Shown here one piece after another: positions 8,393-17,155 of a DNA stretch of 47,205 nucleotides. Source of the stretch: Eubacteriaceae bacterium (GTDB taxonomy: Bacteria > Bacillota > Clostridia > Peptostreptococcales > Anaerovoracaceae); the NCBI GenBank assembly GCA_029012125.1, contig JAQXLM010000175.1:1-47205 (forward strand). Reading direction: 5' to 3'. The position numbers and the translations under genes were made by a program. Positions within the stretch are counted from its first letter, which is position 1, and each line of letters opens with the position of its first letter. The notes under the pieces were generated by a model, which was not told the DNA's origin, did no database searches, and worked only from the letters and a program-made list of their open reading frames with translations.

Positions 8393-9532
8393 TTATTCCT
8401 CCTCTGCAATTTTGTCATAGATTTCATCAGGTGTTATGGTTGTTCCGTCAACCTTACCGATGAATTCAACCTTAGTATCACCTTTGATAATACCCTGCAC
8501 AGTGAGGAGTACCTGACCGTAGTTATGCTCTACAACTATCAGTCTCTTAAGCTGTTTTGCCCGGTTAACCAGCTCGAATTCAGGGAACGGCCATATAGTT
8601 ACAGGTCTGAACATTCCAACCTTGTAACCATCTTCTCTTGCCATTCTGATAGCTTCCTGAACAGCTCTTGTAGTTCCGCCGTAGCAGACGATTCCGATTT
8701 CGGCGTCTTCCATATTTTCCTCTTCATACTCCAGAATTCCGCTGTATTTGTAAATTTTGATCTTTTCCATCAGACGGGCATTTTCCGAACCGGCAATCTG
8801 ATTGTCGTTGGTTGGGAAACCTGTTTCATCGTGGAACAGGCCGGTAATATTGTAAAGATTTCCATCGCCGAAGGATGTCATGTGTGGTACATACTGACCT
8901 TCGCCCAGTGCATACGGCATGGAATTAATCATGTTTGTGTTTCTGTTGTGAATTTCCAGTTCTTCTGTAGGAATAAGCTCGCAGCCTTCTCTCATGTGAC
9001 CAACGATTTCATCCATAAGCAGAATTACGGGAGTTCTGAATCTCTCAGCCAGGTTAAAAGCTCTGACAGTCTGATTGTATGTATCCTGAACGGAACAAGG
9101 TGAAATAGCAATTACCGGATGGTCTCCGTGAGTTCCCCATTTTGCCTGCATTACGTCTCCCTGAGACGGTGATGTAGGAAGGCCTGTGGAAGGACCTGAA
9201 CGCATTACGTCGACGATAACGATAGGAATCTCAGCAATAGTTGCGTATCCGATGTTTTCCTGTTTCAGCGAAAATCCGGGACCGGATGTAGCTGTCATAG
9301 CCTTCAGGCCGGCAACAGATGCACCTAATGCCGCAGCAATTCCCGCAATTTCGTCTTCCATCTGCATGAACTTTCCTCCTACCTGAGGAAGTCTGACAGC
9401 ACTTCTTTCTGCAATTTCTGTAGATGGAGTAATAGGGTAACCTGCATAGAATCTCATTCCTGCTGCAATTGCTCCTTCTACACATGCTTCATTTCCCTGA
9501 AGCAGCTGGAATCTTTTCTGTTTCTCTGCCAT
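8393..9532 (-). CDS. korA: 2-oxoacid:ferredoxin oxidoreductase, alpha subunit (KorA/VorB type)
   Basis: The alpha subunit (379 residues) starts with LQGNEACVEGAIAAGMRFYA and GYPITPSTEIAE, the signature of the pyrimidine-binding domain in 2-oxoglutarate and 2-oxoisovalerate ferredoxin oxidoreductases. SGPSTGLPTSPSQGD follows at about 110-125, and a transketolase C-terminal-like domain (VCYGGTTRAVQEA) lies toward the end. It stabilises the TPP ylide formed with the beta subunit. It directly follows the ferredoxin gene. In an amino-acid fermenter such complexes process 2-oxoacids from transaminated or deaminated amino acids; glutamate from the hut pathway in this window would feed a 2-oxoglutarate version, which is inference. 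Confidence 0.9.
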   Translation of the reverse strand: MAEKQKRFQLLQGNEACVEGAIAAGMRFYAGYPITPSTEIAERSAVRLPQVGGKFMQMEDEIAGIAAALGASVAGLKAMTATSGPGFSLKQENIGYATIAEIPIVIVDVMRSGPSTGLPTSPSQGDVMQAKWGTHGDHPVIAISPCSVQDTYNQTVRAFNLAERFRTPVILLMDEIVGHMREGCELIPTEELEIHNRNTNMINSMPYALGEGQYVPHMTSFGDGNLYNITGLFHDETGFPTNDNQIAGSENARLMEKIKIYKYSGILEYEEENMEDAEIGIVCYGGTTRAVQEAIRMAREDGYKVGMFRPVTIWPFPEFELVNRAKQLKRLIVVEHNYGQVLLTVQGIIKGDTKVEFIGKVDGTTITPDEIYDKIAEEE

Positions 9533-9733
9533 TTATATCGTCTCCTTTTCTACCCAGATTGCATAGTCAGGACAGCGCTGTTCGCAAAGTCCGCAATGGA
9601 TGCAGTCATCAGGATTCTGGATTACTACTTTTTCTTTTTCTAACGCAAGTACATGTTTCGGACAGAACTCAACACAATATCCGCAGCCCTTGCACCATGA
9701 CGGATTTGTGAGAAGCTTTTTTCCATCAGCCAT
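9533..9733 (-). CDS. korD: 2-oxoacid:ferredoxin oxidoreductase, ferredoxin-like delta subunit
   Basis: A 66-residue protein with two CxxCxxxCP-type motifs (CKGCGYCVEFCP and CIHCGLCEQRCP), so two [4Fe-4S] clusters. It carries electrons from the TPP site to soluble ferredoxin. It is the first gene of the four-gene operon and abuts the alpha-subunit gene with no gap. The start is preceded by GAGGTG about 9 bases away. An AT-rich leader with a TATAAT lies upstream, but no convincing -35 could be matched. Confidence 0.9.
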   Translation of the reverse strand: MADGKKLLTNPSWCKGCGYCVEFCPKHVLALEKEKVVIQNPDDCIHCGLCEQRCPDYAIWVEKETI

Positions 9734-9862
9734 TTTTCGTTCACCTCTTAATTAGTTTTGTTAATATTTTCTACTTACAGACTATAGCATAAATAGGATT
9801 ATATGCATCGCAAAATACAAAACTAGAACAATTATACATTTTTTTCCACAAAAACGCAAAAA

Positions 9863-9913
9863 ACCCTGTACACATTCCCTTTATTATGCTAAAGAGTTAT
9901 AGTGTAACAGGGT
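9863..9913 (-). terminator. Intrinsic terminator of the his operon
   Basis: On the minus strand ACCCTGT...ACAGGGT forms the base of the stem, extended by CAC/GTG pairs and an inner CTTTA/TAAAG helix. It is followed at once by TTTTTTGCGTTTTT. It lies about 50 bp after the last his gene. Confidence 0.8.
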
Positions 9914-9964
9914 ATTCAGGCTCAAAAAAACATTTTTGACTGTACCGTTCGCATATTTATTCAA

Positions 9965-10765
9965 TTATATGTATTTTATGTACTTTTCGAATCCGTACAG
10001 CAGATTATCTCTGTTGTGGCAGTCTGAATTGAGAATAAACCGGTATCCTCTTCTTCTGATTTCCTCGATTACATCATTAGCCGGGTAGGCCTCTGTTCGG
10101 TAGCCTCTTGCCATAGCCCCGGTGTTTATCTCGAACCTGACAGCGTCCTTGCCCACGCCTGCTTCCTCTAATGAGCTGTCAATGTCATCCAGTGCCTTCA
10201 TATATGCTCTCACATATCTTTCGTCGCAGGTATCAAAGAGAACATTTCCCTCATTAAACTTGGTTATCAGGTCAAAGTGCCCAATGATGTCACAGCCTGT
10301 CCTCCTGTAAACATCTCCTACGTTCTTGAAGTAATCCTCTGCTATGGCATAGTAATCCCCACTGTAGTATTTTTCCACAGCTTCAGTAAAGCTTTCCTTG
10401 CCCTCATCGATTACTATATACTTATCATCCTTATATACATAGTGAACGGAACCGATAACATAATCAAACTGGCTAACATCTTCCTTACTGTAATAATCGT
10501 GCTCTATTCCTGCCAGGATTTCGATATCTTTACCGTACATACAGCGCAGCCTTTTTATTTCCCTTACATATTCATCAATGTCATCCTTCAGCATGCAGTA
10601 GGATTCGTCAAAGTCAGTATACCCGTGTCCGGAAAATCCCAGCTGGGGACATCCTAATGAAATGGCTTTGATGACCATTTCTTCCATGGTGTCATTTCCG
10701 TCGCACAAAACTGAGTGTGTATGATAATTTGAAAGGCTGTTTTTCGTCTGCTTAAACTCAATCAT
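9965..10765 (-). CDS. hisJ: Histidinol-phosphatase, PHP family
   Basis: Removes phosphate from L-histidinol phosphate, the next-to-last stage of histidine synthesis. The 266-residue protein has the PHP-domain metal motif NYHTHSVLCDG (14-24), a second one in FSGHG (about 49-53), GSVHY (about 121), GHFDL and a C-terminal NSDCHN. It is the last gene of the his operon, and its start overlaps the hisIE stop by one base. It is of the HisJ/HisK (Bacillus-like) type, not the HAD type fused to HisB in enteric bacteria. This fits the monofunctional HisB encoded here. Confidence 0.92.
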   Translation of the reverse strand: MIEFKQTKNSLSNYHTHSVLCDGNDTMEEMVIKAISLGCPQLGFSGHGYTDFDESYCMLKDDIDEYVREIKRLRCMYGKDIEILAGIEHDYYSKEDVSQFDYVIGSVHYVYKDDKYIVIDEGKESFTEAVEKYYSGDYYAIAEDYFKNVGDVYRRTGCDIIGHFDLITKFNEGNVLFDTCDERYVRAYMKALDDIDSSLEEAGVGKDAVRFEINTGAMARGYRTEAYPANDVIEEIRRRGYRFILNSDCHNRDNLLYGFEKYIKYI

Positions 10766-11412
10766 TATACCATTTTCTCCTGTTTTACCTTGTGGTCGAT
10801 AATATGTCTGGATGCAAGTTCTCTGTGAACATCTTCAACAGTAATTCCCATTTCTACCATGAGAACCATTGCATGGTAAGCAAGATCTGCCAGCTCATAG
10901 ATTGTTTCTGCCTTATCTCCTGCCTTTGCCGCGATTATAACCTCAGTGTTTTCCTCGCCTACCTTTTTCAGGATTTTATCTATACCCTTTTCAAAAAGAT
11001 AAGTGGTGTAAGAGCCCTCCGGACGTTCCTCGTTTCTGCCCTCAAGCAGCTCATACAGACCCTGAAGACTGAACTCGTTCAGCTCATCACTCTGCCACAG
11101 AGGGTTTTCAAAGCAGGAGTCGTTGCCCAGATGACATGCCGGCCCGTCCTTCTCAACCACTACAACAAGAGCGTCGTTATCACAGTCGCTTGTAATGGAA
11201 ACGATGTGCTGATAGTTACCGCTGGTATCACCCTTCAGCCAAAGCTCCTGTCTGGAACGTGACCAGAAGCAGGTAAGCCCTCTTTCCATGGAAATCTCCA
11301 GACTTTCTCTGTTCATATATGCCAGGGTCAAAACCTTTTTCGTTACGGAATCCACTACTATTGCGGGAATAAGACCCTTTTCATCAAACTTTAATTCATC
11401 AATATTAACCAT
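10765..11412 (-). CDS. hisIE: Phosphoribosyl-AMP cyclohydrolase / phosphoribosyl-ATP pyrophosphatase, bifunctional
   Basis: Catalyses steps two and three of histidine synthesis. Residues about 1-110 are the HisI cyclohydrolase domain (TLAYMNRESL, FWSRSRQELW, SDCDNDAL, and the zinc-binding ACHLGNDSCF). Residues about 115-215 are the HisE pyrophosphatase domain (LYELLEGRN, KVGEENTEVIIAAK, ELADLAYH). The length of 215 is normal for the fusion. It sits 2 bp after hisF and overlaps hisJ by one base. Confidence 0.95.
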   Translation of the reverse strand: MVNIDELKFDEKGLIPAIVVDSVTKKVLTLAYMNRESLEISMERGLTCFWSRSRQELWLKGDTSGNYQHIVSITSDCDNDALVVVVEKDGPACHLGNDSCFENPLWQSDELNEFSLQGLYELLEGRNEERPEGSYTTYLFEKGIDKILKKVGEENTEVIIAAKAGDKAETIYELADLAYHAMVLMVEMGITVEDVHRELASRHIIDHKVKQEKMV

Positions 11413-11414
11413 TG

Positions 11415-12173
11415 CTATAACCTCACTAAGATATTATTATCATCCAGTTCTCTTTTCAGTTCGTCAATTGTCACTTCACCGAAGTGGAATATAGATGCGG
11501 CAAGTCCTGCGGAAATCTTCGGCACTTTATTGAAAAGCTCCACGAAATCCTCCTTGCAGCCTGCACCGCCTGATGCGATTACAGGTACATTTACCGCCTG
11601 GCAGACAGCCTGCAGCATTTCCAGATCAAAGCCTTCTTTTACCCCATCTGTGTCTATGGAGTTGACAACAACCTCTCCGGCTCCTCTTGCCACGCAGTCC
11701 TTAATCCACTGAATGGCTTCAATTCCGGTGTTCTCCCTTCCTCCCTTTGCGAATACTGTAAACCTTCCGTCAACTCGCTTTACATCTACGGACAGAACTA
11801 CACACTGATTTCCGTATTTCTTTGCGGCCTCTGAAATAAGCCCGGGATTTTTTATGGCTCCCGAATTTACACTGACCTTATCGGCCCCGCATTTTAACAC
11901 TCTGTCAAAGTCTTCAATTGTATTGATTCCGCCACCGACGGTCAGCGGAACAAAGATGGTAGATGCCACCTCTCTCAAAATATCTGTAAAAAGTGCCCTC
12001 TCCTCGAATGAGGCTGTAATATCGTAAAAAACCAGCTCATCTGCGCCGTTGTCGGAGTAGTATCTTGCCAGCTCTACGGGAGATGAAACGTCGTTCAGCC
12101 CTTCGAACTTAACGCCCTTTACCACTCTGCCGTTTTTTACATCCAGGCACGGGATTATTCTCTTTCTGATCAC
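11415..12173 (-). CDS. hisF: Imidazole glycerol phosphate synthase, cyclase subunit
   Basis: With HisH it converts PRFAR and glutamine-derived ammonia to imidazole glycerol phosphate and AICAR. The 252-residue TIM barrel has DVKNGRVVKGVKF with the catalytic aspartate at about 11, the phosphate-binding GGGI (about 80) and SGGAG (about 201-205), and NSIDTDG with the second acid (about 130). It overlaps the hisA stop by 4 bp. Confidence 0.97.
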   Translation of the reverse strand: MIRKRIIPCLDVKNGRVVKGVKFEGLNDVSSPVELARYYSDNGADELVFYDITASFEERALFTDILREVASTIFVPLTVGGGINTIEDFDRVLKCGADKVSVNSGAIKNPGLISEAAKKYGNQCVVLSVDVKRVDGRFTVFAKGGRENTGIEAIQWIKDCVARGAGEVVVNSIDTDGVKEGFDLEMLQAVCQAVNVPVIASGGAGCKEDFVELFNKVPKISAGLAASIFHFGEVTIDELKRELDDNNILVRL

Positions 12174-12883
12174 TTTGATACCTCTATTGCTTCTTCTAAA
12201 TCAATTGCACCTGTGTAGTAAGCTTTTCCGATTATTGCACCGTGCAGGTTCATGGCTCTAAGCTCCCGCACGTCCTCCATAGTGGACACTCCTCCGGATG
12301 CAACTATATTCATGGAGTATTTCTCAGATAACTGTCTGTACAGCTCAAGGTTTGTACCTCTCATGGCTCCGTCTCTGGAAATATCGGTACAGATTACCGT
12401 ATCTATGCCCAGCTTCTGCATTTTTTCCATAAACCGGTCAAGGGTGTATGGGGATTTTTCCAGCCAGCCTTTAATTGCAACATAGCCGTCTTTTATGTCA
12501 GCGCCTACTGCTACCTTTGATCCGTACTTTGATGTAGCGGCTATGAGAAATTCCTCGTCTGTAACTGCCGCCGTACCCAGTATAACACGTGAAACCCCTG
12601 AATCAAGGTATTTTTCCACTGTTTCCATAGTCCTGATTCCGCCACCGATTTCGACGAAAAGTCCCGTTTCCTCTGCTACCTTTTTTACAATTTCCAGGTT
12701 GGGAGTGGTTCCGTCCTTGGCGCCCTCCAGGTCTACCATATGAATACGAGTAGCACCCTTCCTCTTGAAATCCTCAGCTATTTCCACAGGGTTTTCACTG
12801 TATACGGTCATCTTCTCATAGTCACCCTTCAGAAGTCTGACCGCTTTTCCTTCATATAAATCTATGGCAGGATAAATTACCAT
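12170..12883 (-). CDS. hisA: Phosphoribosylformimino-5-aminoimidazole carboxamide ribotide isomerase
   Basis: Performs the Amadori isomerisation of ProFAR to PRFAR. The 237-residue TIM barrel is homologous to HisF. It has AIDLYEGKAVRL with the catalytic Asp (about 8), HMVDLEGA, EIGGGIRT, a second acid in CTDISRDGAM and ASGGVS near the C-terminus. It starts 1 bp after hisH and overlaps hisF by 4 bp. Confidence 0.96.
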   Translation of the reverse strand: MVIYPAIDLYEGKAVRLLKGDYEKMTVYSENPVEIAEDFKRKGATRIHMVDLEGAKDGTTPNLEIVKKVAEETGLFVEIGGGIRTMETVEKYLDSGVSRVILGTAAVTDEEFLIAATSKYGSKVAVGADIKDGYVAIKGWLEKSPYTLDRFMEKMQKLGIDTVICTDISRDGAMRGTNLELYRQLSEKYSMNIVASGGVSTMEDVRELRAMNLHGAIIGKAYYTGAIDLEEAIEVSK

Positions 12884-12884
12884 A

Positions 12885-13493
12885 TTACACCTCCTGAAAT
12901 GCCTTTAAAATATCCAGTCCGATTTTTCCGCTTTTCTCAGGGTGAAACTGGCAGCCCATTACATTTCCCTTCTGCACTGCAGCGGTAATGGGAATTCCAT
13001 AGTCTGACGTTGCAATCAGGCTATCGCTGCAATCAGTCACGTAATATGAATGGACGAAATACACACAGTCTCCGTCTTTAGTGTTTTTCAGCAGTGTGTT
13101 CTCTCCGCATATATTCAGACTGTTCCATCCCATATGAGGAATGTTCAGTTCATATGGGATTCTTCCTTCCATAGAGACAACATCACCCTTCAAAAGTCCC
13201 AGACCCTGATGAACGCCGTACTCATATCCTTTTTCAAACAGAATCTGCATTCCAAGGCATATACCCATCAGAGGCTTTCCCCTGCCCGCTTCTTCTATTA
13301 CAACCTTGTCCAGGCCTGTCCCTCTCAGCTTGTCTATGGCATCACCGAAAGCGCCTACGCCCGGCAGTATGATTCTGTCACATTTTTCTATCAGCTTTGG
13401 GTCAGATGTAATCACCGTCTCTGCTCCTATATATTTCAGAGAAGATTCCAGTGAAAACAGGTTCCCAACGCCGTAATCAATTATACCTATCAT
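12885..13493 (-). CDS. hisH: Imidazole glycerol phosphate synthase, glutaminase subunit
   Basis: Class I glutamine amidotransferase partner of HisF, 202 residues. It shows IIDYGVGNLFS at the N-terminus, the nucleophile in GICLGMQILFE (Cys about 79), MGWN, and the catalytic His in QFHPEKSG near the C-terminus. All catalytic residues are present, in contrast to the PurF-like protein elsewhere in this window. Confidence 0.96.
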   Translation of the reverse strand: MIGIIDYGVGNLFSLESSLKYIGAETVITSDPKLIEKCDRIILPGVGAFGDAIDKLRGTGLDKVVIEEAGRGKPLMGICLGMQILFEKGYEYGVHQGLGLLKGDVVSMEGRIPYELNIPHMGWNSLNICGENTLLKNTKDGDCVYFVHSYYVTDCSDSLIATSDYGIPITAAVQKGNVMGCQFHPEKSGKIGLDILKAFQEV

Positions 13494-13505
13494 CTTCTAT
13501 CTTTC

Positions 13506-14096
13506 CTATCCTAATATTCCTTTAGTTGACGGTAACTCATCCCTTGCCTCCACGTCGATGGAGCATGCACTTCTCATGGCTCTGGCCACTGCCTTGAAAG
13601 AGCCTTCGATAATGTGGTGTGAGTTTTCCCCTGCCAGCTGTTTAACATGAAGGGTTATGCCGGCTTCCCTTGCAAAGGCAATGTAGAATTCCTTGCACAG
13701 TTCAGTATCAAAGTCTCCAACCTTCTCCGCAGGTATCTCCAGTGAAATATACGCTCCCCCTCTTCCTGAAATGTCCAGAGCCGCCATTATCAAAGTCTCA
13801 TCCATAGGAAGAACTATGTCCCCATATCTTTTGATGCCCATTTTGTCATCCAGAGCTTCTCTGAAAGCTCTGCCAAGACATATTCCTATATCTTCAATGC
13901 TGTGATGATAGTCAACATCCACGTCACCCTTGCATGTAACATCCAGGTCAAATCTGCCATGCTTTGCAAACAGGGTCAGCATATGGTTCATAAAACCACA
14001 GCCTGTATCACATCTGCTTTTTCCTGTGCCGTCTATGTTTAGAGACAGTTCAATCTTTGTTTCTCCGGTTTCTCTTTTTATCTTTATTTCTCTCAT
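13506..14096 (-). CDS. hisB: Imidazoleglycerol-phosphate dehydratase
   Basis: Manganese enzyme that dehydrates imidazole glycerol phosphate to imidazole acetol phosphate. The 196-residue monofunctional form has two internal halves with metal-binding clusters DYHHSIEDIG (about 62-71) and ENSHHIIEGSFKA (about 155-167), plus GFMNHML. It lies between hisC and hisH with short gaps. Confidence 0.97.
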   Translation of the reverse strand: MREIKIKRETGETKIELSLNIDGTGKSRCDTGCGFMNHMLTLFAKHGRFDLDVTCKGDVDVDYHHSIEDIGICLGRAFREALDDKMGIKRYGDIVLPMDETLIMAALDISGRGGAYISLEIPAEKVGDFDTELCKEFYIAFAREAGITLHVKQLAGENSHHIIEGSFKAVARAMRSACSIDVEARDELPSTKGILG

Positions 14097-14111
14097 GGCG
14101 TTCTCCCTTTT

Positions 14112-15179
14112 TTATCCTATAGTATCCAAGAGTTCTTTGATTCCGGTAATCAAAGTTTCCATCTGTTCTCTTGTTCCTATGGTAATTCTGTTGAAATTCT
14201 TAATCCTTTCCTTGTTGAAGTGCCTTATCAGAATACCCTTCTCTTCCTTCAGTCTCAGATACAGCTCCTCGCCGGAAATCCTGTCGCTTTCGGCGAAGAT
14301 GAAGTTGGTCCTGGAATCTGTTACACGAAAGCCCAGGTTCTTCAGCTGCTGAGACGCGTACTCTCTGTTTTCCTGTATGATTTTACAGTTGTTCATATAG
14401 TACTCGTTATCTTCTGCCGCGGCTACTGCAATTGCTCCCGATAAGCTGTTTATGTTATACGGATTAGATGCGAATCTCAGAGTATTTAAATCCTTTATTA
14501 TTTCCTCATTAGCAATTGCAACTCCCAGTCTTGCTCCTGCAAGGGATCGGGATTTTGAAAATGTCTGAGAAACAATCAGGTTATCGTACTTATTTATAAG
14601 CTGAATGCAGCTTTCTGCTCCGAAATCCACATAAGCTTCGTCTATGATAACTATGTTGTCCGGATTAGATGATACAATTTTCTCGATTTCCTCTATGGTA
14701 AGAGCAATTCCCGTAGGTGCGTTTGGATTAGGGATGACTATTGTCTTCCCTATTCCCATATAATCCTCAGGGTTTATGGTTAAGTCTTCTCCTAAGGGAA
14801 TTTCCTCATATGGAATTCGATTAAAGTCGGCAACGGATGTATAGAATCCGTATGTAATGTCCGGCATTACCAGTGGTGCATTCTCATCTGCATATGCCAT
14901 AAAAGCCAGATTCAAAACCTCGTCTGAACCGTTGGTTATCATCAGCTGCCCCGGTTTAACCTTCAGCATCCCGGCCATTGCCCATATTATTTCCGTGCTC
15001 TCAGGATCAGGATAAAGCTGCAGTCTGTTCAGTCTGTCCTCCACACTTTTGACAGTTTTTTCAGATGGAGGAAAGGGAGATTCGTTTGTATTAAGCTTAA
15101 GATATCTTCTGTCCTTTGGCTGTTCACCCGGTGCATAAGGAATCAGATTTGAAAATTTCTTTGAAAAATATCTGCTCAT
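14112..15179 (-). CDS. hisC: Histidinol-phosphate aminotransferase
   Basis: PLP enzyme that transaminates imidazole acetol phosphate to histidinol phosphate. It has 355 residues, fold type I: LNTNESPFPPS near the start, TNGSDEVLN (about 80), PNPNAPTG (about 150), DEAYVDF (about 176), the PLP lysine in SQTFSKSRSLAGARLG and FNRITIG near the end. It starts 5 bp after hisG. In many his operons hisD lies between hisG and hisC; here it does not. Confidence 0.95.
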   Translation of the reverse strand: MSRYFSKKFSNLIPYAPGEQPKDRRYLKLNTNESPFPPSEKTVKSVEDRLNRLQLYPDPESTEIIWAMAGMLKVKPGQLMITNGSDEVLNLAFMAYADENAPLVMPDITYGFYTSVADFNRIPYEEIPLGEDLTINPEDYMGIGKTIVIPNPNAPTGIALTIEEIEKIVSSNPDNIVIIDEAYVDFGAESCIQLINKYDNLIVSQTFSKSRSLAGARLGVAIANEEIIKDLNTLRFASNPYNINSLSGAIAVAAAEDNEYYMNNCKIIQENREYASQQLKNLGFRVTDSRTNFIFAESDRISGEELYLRLKEEKGILIRHFNKERIKNFNRITIGTREQMETLITGIKELLDTIG

Positions 15180-15184
15180 GACTT

Positions 15185-15817
15185 TTACTTATCTCCTTCT
15201 TCAACCTGCTCCTTAATCAGGCTGATTATTCTCTTGATTTCAGCTGTTTTAAACTTGAAATTAGCCTTGTTGCTTATCAGTCTGGCACTGATGGGAAGTA
15301 TTTCCTCGGTAATTACCAGATTGTTTTCTACAAGGGTTGTTCCTGTCTCTACGATATCCACTATAACATCAGATAATCCCAATATAGGTGCCAGCTCTAC
15401 AGATCCGTGGAGCTTGATGATATCTATATCTCTTCCCTGTTTTCTGTAATATGCAGAGGCGATGTTCTTAAACTCTGTGGCTACTCTCAGAGTCTTCTCT
15501 CCATCGTCATAGAAATCCTCCATGGCTGCCACACACATGCGACAGTTTCCCAGCTTCAGGTCAAGGAGTTCATATACTTCAGGTTTTCTTTCCAGAAGTA
15601 TATCTTTTCCTGCGATCCCTAAATCAGCAACTCCTCTTTCAACGTACACAGGTACATCTGATGGCTTGACCCAGAAGTATCTAACTCCCTTGTCTTCATT
15701 TTCAAATATGAGTTTTCTGCCTCTGTCTCTCATATCACTGCATTCAAAACCTGCTTTCTCAAACAGGTCGTATACTCTTTCTCCCAGTCTTCCTTTAGGA
15801 AGGGCTATATTTATCAT
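15185..15817 (-). CDS. hisG: ATP phosphoribosyltransferase, short form
   Basis: First committed enzyme of histidine synthesis, joining ATP and PRPP. The 210-residue length marks the short form, which lacks the C-terminal regulatory domain and needs HisZ for activity and feedback inhibition. Visible motifs are ALPKGRL (5-11), GIAGKD (about 70-75), DVIVDIVETGTTLVEN with the PRPP loop (about 150-165). It is directly adjacent to hisZ (no gap). Confidence 0.96.
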   Translation of the reverse strand: MINIALPKGRLGERVYDLFEKAGFECSDMRDRGRKLIFENEDKGVRYFWVKPSDVPVYVERGVADLGIAGKDILLERKPEVYELLDLKLGNCRMCVAAMEDFYDDGEKTLRVATEFKNIASAYYRKQGRDIDIIKLHGSVELAPILGLSDVIVDIVETGTTLVENNLVITEEILPISARLISNKANFKFKTAEIKRIISLIKEQVEEGDK

Positions 15818-16924
15818 TTATTGTGTCTCCCTTCTCATATCTATTATTGAATCGTATCTTAATTTCTTTGGTATTGTCTTCTGTACTGAAACGGAGCAGC
15901 CTTCGCTTATGAGCCTTCTGCTTTCAGCTGCTACTTTAACTATATCCTCTTCATTATCATATAGAATCAGATAGTCAAGGCTTCCCTTAGGTCCCTTGTT
16001 TTCTCCCAGCATTTCCAGATGATTCAATGTGATTCCAAAGCCTATTCCTCTGGACTCCTTGTTCATCTTTTCCAGAAGCTTGTCATACTGTCCACCTGCG
16101 AGAATGTTTTCGCTGATGCCTTTGATAAATCCCTGGAAAACAATGTTGTTGTAATAATCCATATCGTTAACTATGGAGAAATCCACAACAAAGTTATCCT
16201 TATATGGAGTATCCTTAATTATCTGATACAGTGTCTTTATTTCCTCCAGTCCCTCGACAGCTTCCTCGGAAGTGCACAGCAGGGAAAGCTGAGGAAGTAT
16301 TTCCTCTATTCTGCCGTAAAGAGATACGAAACTGCACAGACGCTGCGCTGCAGCTTCCGGAACACGATACTTCATGCACAGCTTTTCAATATCATGGGCA
16401 TTCTTAGCTTTTATGTAGTTAAGTGCTTTTCGGGTAAATTCGCTGTCAGTACATGTTTCCTGCAATATGCTGTTCAAAATCCCCAGATGGGAGATGCTTA
16501 TTACGAAATCGTCAGCTATCTTTGCCAGACTTTCTCCTGCCAGCAGCAGTGTTTCTGAAATGTCGAAAAGATCCAGGTCTCCGACGCATTCAAGGCCTAC
16601 CTGTTTAATTTCTCTTATCTGCCTGCTGCTTCCGTATGCTCTGTAAACGGATTCATCATAGTATACTCTCTGTTTAACTCCCGGTATAAACTCGTTATTC
16701 TTGATTATTGAAAGGGTAACGTCCGGTCTCAGGGCCATCAGTTTTCCGTTTGTATCATAGAAGGTGGCAATTCTGTCTGCCATGAGAAAATCCTTGTTCT
16801 CTATGTAGAATTCATATTCCTCAAACTTGTTCATTTTATGGGGAAGAAACCCATGCTTTCTGTACAAAGCTCTTAAAGTCAAAATGGCTCTCTCTTCGTT
16901 TCTCAGCAGTTTTTTACTAATCAT
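15818..16924 (-). CDS. hisZ: ATP phosphoribosyltransferase regulatory subunit
   Basis: A histidyl-tRNA synthetase-like protein without tRNA charging activity that forms the HisG-HisZ complex and senses histidine. It shows the class II synthetase-like region LRPDVTLSI and YYDESVYRAYG, and GQYDKLLEKM near the C-terminus. The open frame extends seven codons further up to an ATG at 16945. A GGGAGGAG ribosome site lies inside that extension, nine bases before the ATG at 16924, so the 368-residue start is preferred. It heads the operon. Confidence 0.93.
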   Translation of the reverse strand: MISKKLLRNEERAILTLRALYRKHGFLPHKMNKFEEYEFYIENKDFLMADRIATFYDTNGKLMALRPDVTLSIIKNNEFIPGVKQRVYYDESVYRAYGSSRQIREIKQVGLECVGDLDLFDISETLLLAGESLAKIADDFVISISHLGILNSILQETCTDSEFTRKALNYIKAKNAHDIEKLCMKYRVPEAAAQRLCSFVSLYGRIEEILPQLSLLCTSEEAVEGLEEIKTLYQIIKDTPYKDNFVVDFSIVNDMDYYNNIVFQGFIKGISENILAGGQYDKLLEKMNKESRGIGFGITLNHLEMLGENKGPKGSLDYLILYDNEEDIVKVAAESRRLISEGCSVSVQKTIPKKLRYDSIIDMRRETQ

Positions 16925-16994
16925 TTTCCTGTTCTCCTCCCTCATTCGCTTTATTGCTTTAATGCTTTAACGCACGAAAGCAATGCAGGTTTTT

Positions 16995-17023
16995 ATTATA
17001 TAATTTAATTGTGTGAATGTCAA
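16995..17023 (-). promoter_or_regulatory. Perfect-consensus sigma-A promoter of the his operon
   Basis: On the minus strand TTGACA (17018-17023), exactly 17 bp, then TATAAT (16995-17000). This predicts a leader of only about 60 bases before the hisZ start. That is too short for a T-box, and no T-box core was found. Confidence 0.85.
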
Positions 17024-17040
17024 CCCTTTTCACAATTAAA
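17004..17040. promoter_or_regulatory. Operator-like palindrome over the his promoter -35 box
   Basis: TTTAATTGTG (17004-17013) and CACAATTAAA (17031-17040) are perfect 10-bp inverted arms separated by 17 bp. The -35 hexamer lies between the arms and the right-hand part of the spacer to the -10 overlaps one arm. A repressor bound here would block RNA polymerase. The cognate regulator is unknown. Confidence 0.65.
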
Positions 17041-17155
17041 ATAGGCTTTATTTAGTAGTTTTTCACAAATTTCTGTTCTTCCGTCTTTTGTTGCAATTCT
17101 TTTAACAGGAATATATCTGCAACAGTTTTTGGAAGTGTGCAATAACATAAAAAAA

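Noticed and set aside
16925-17040. His T-box or histidine attenuator ahead of hisZ
   Set aside because: The predicted leader is only about 60 bases, with no T-box core sequence and no His-codon leader peptide.
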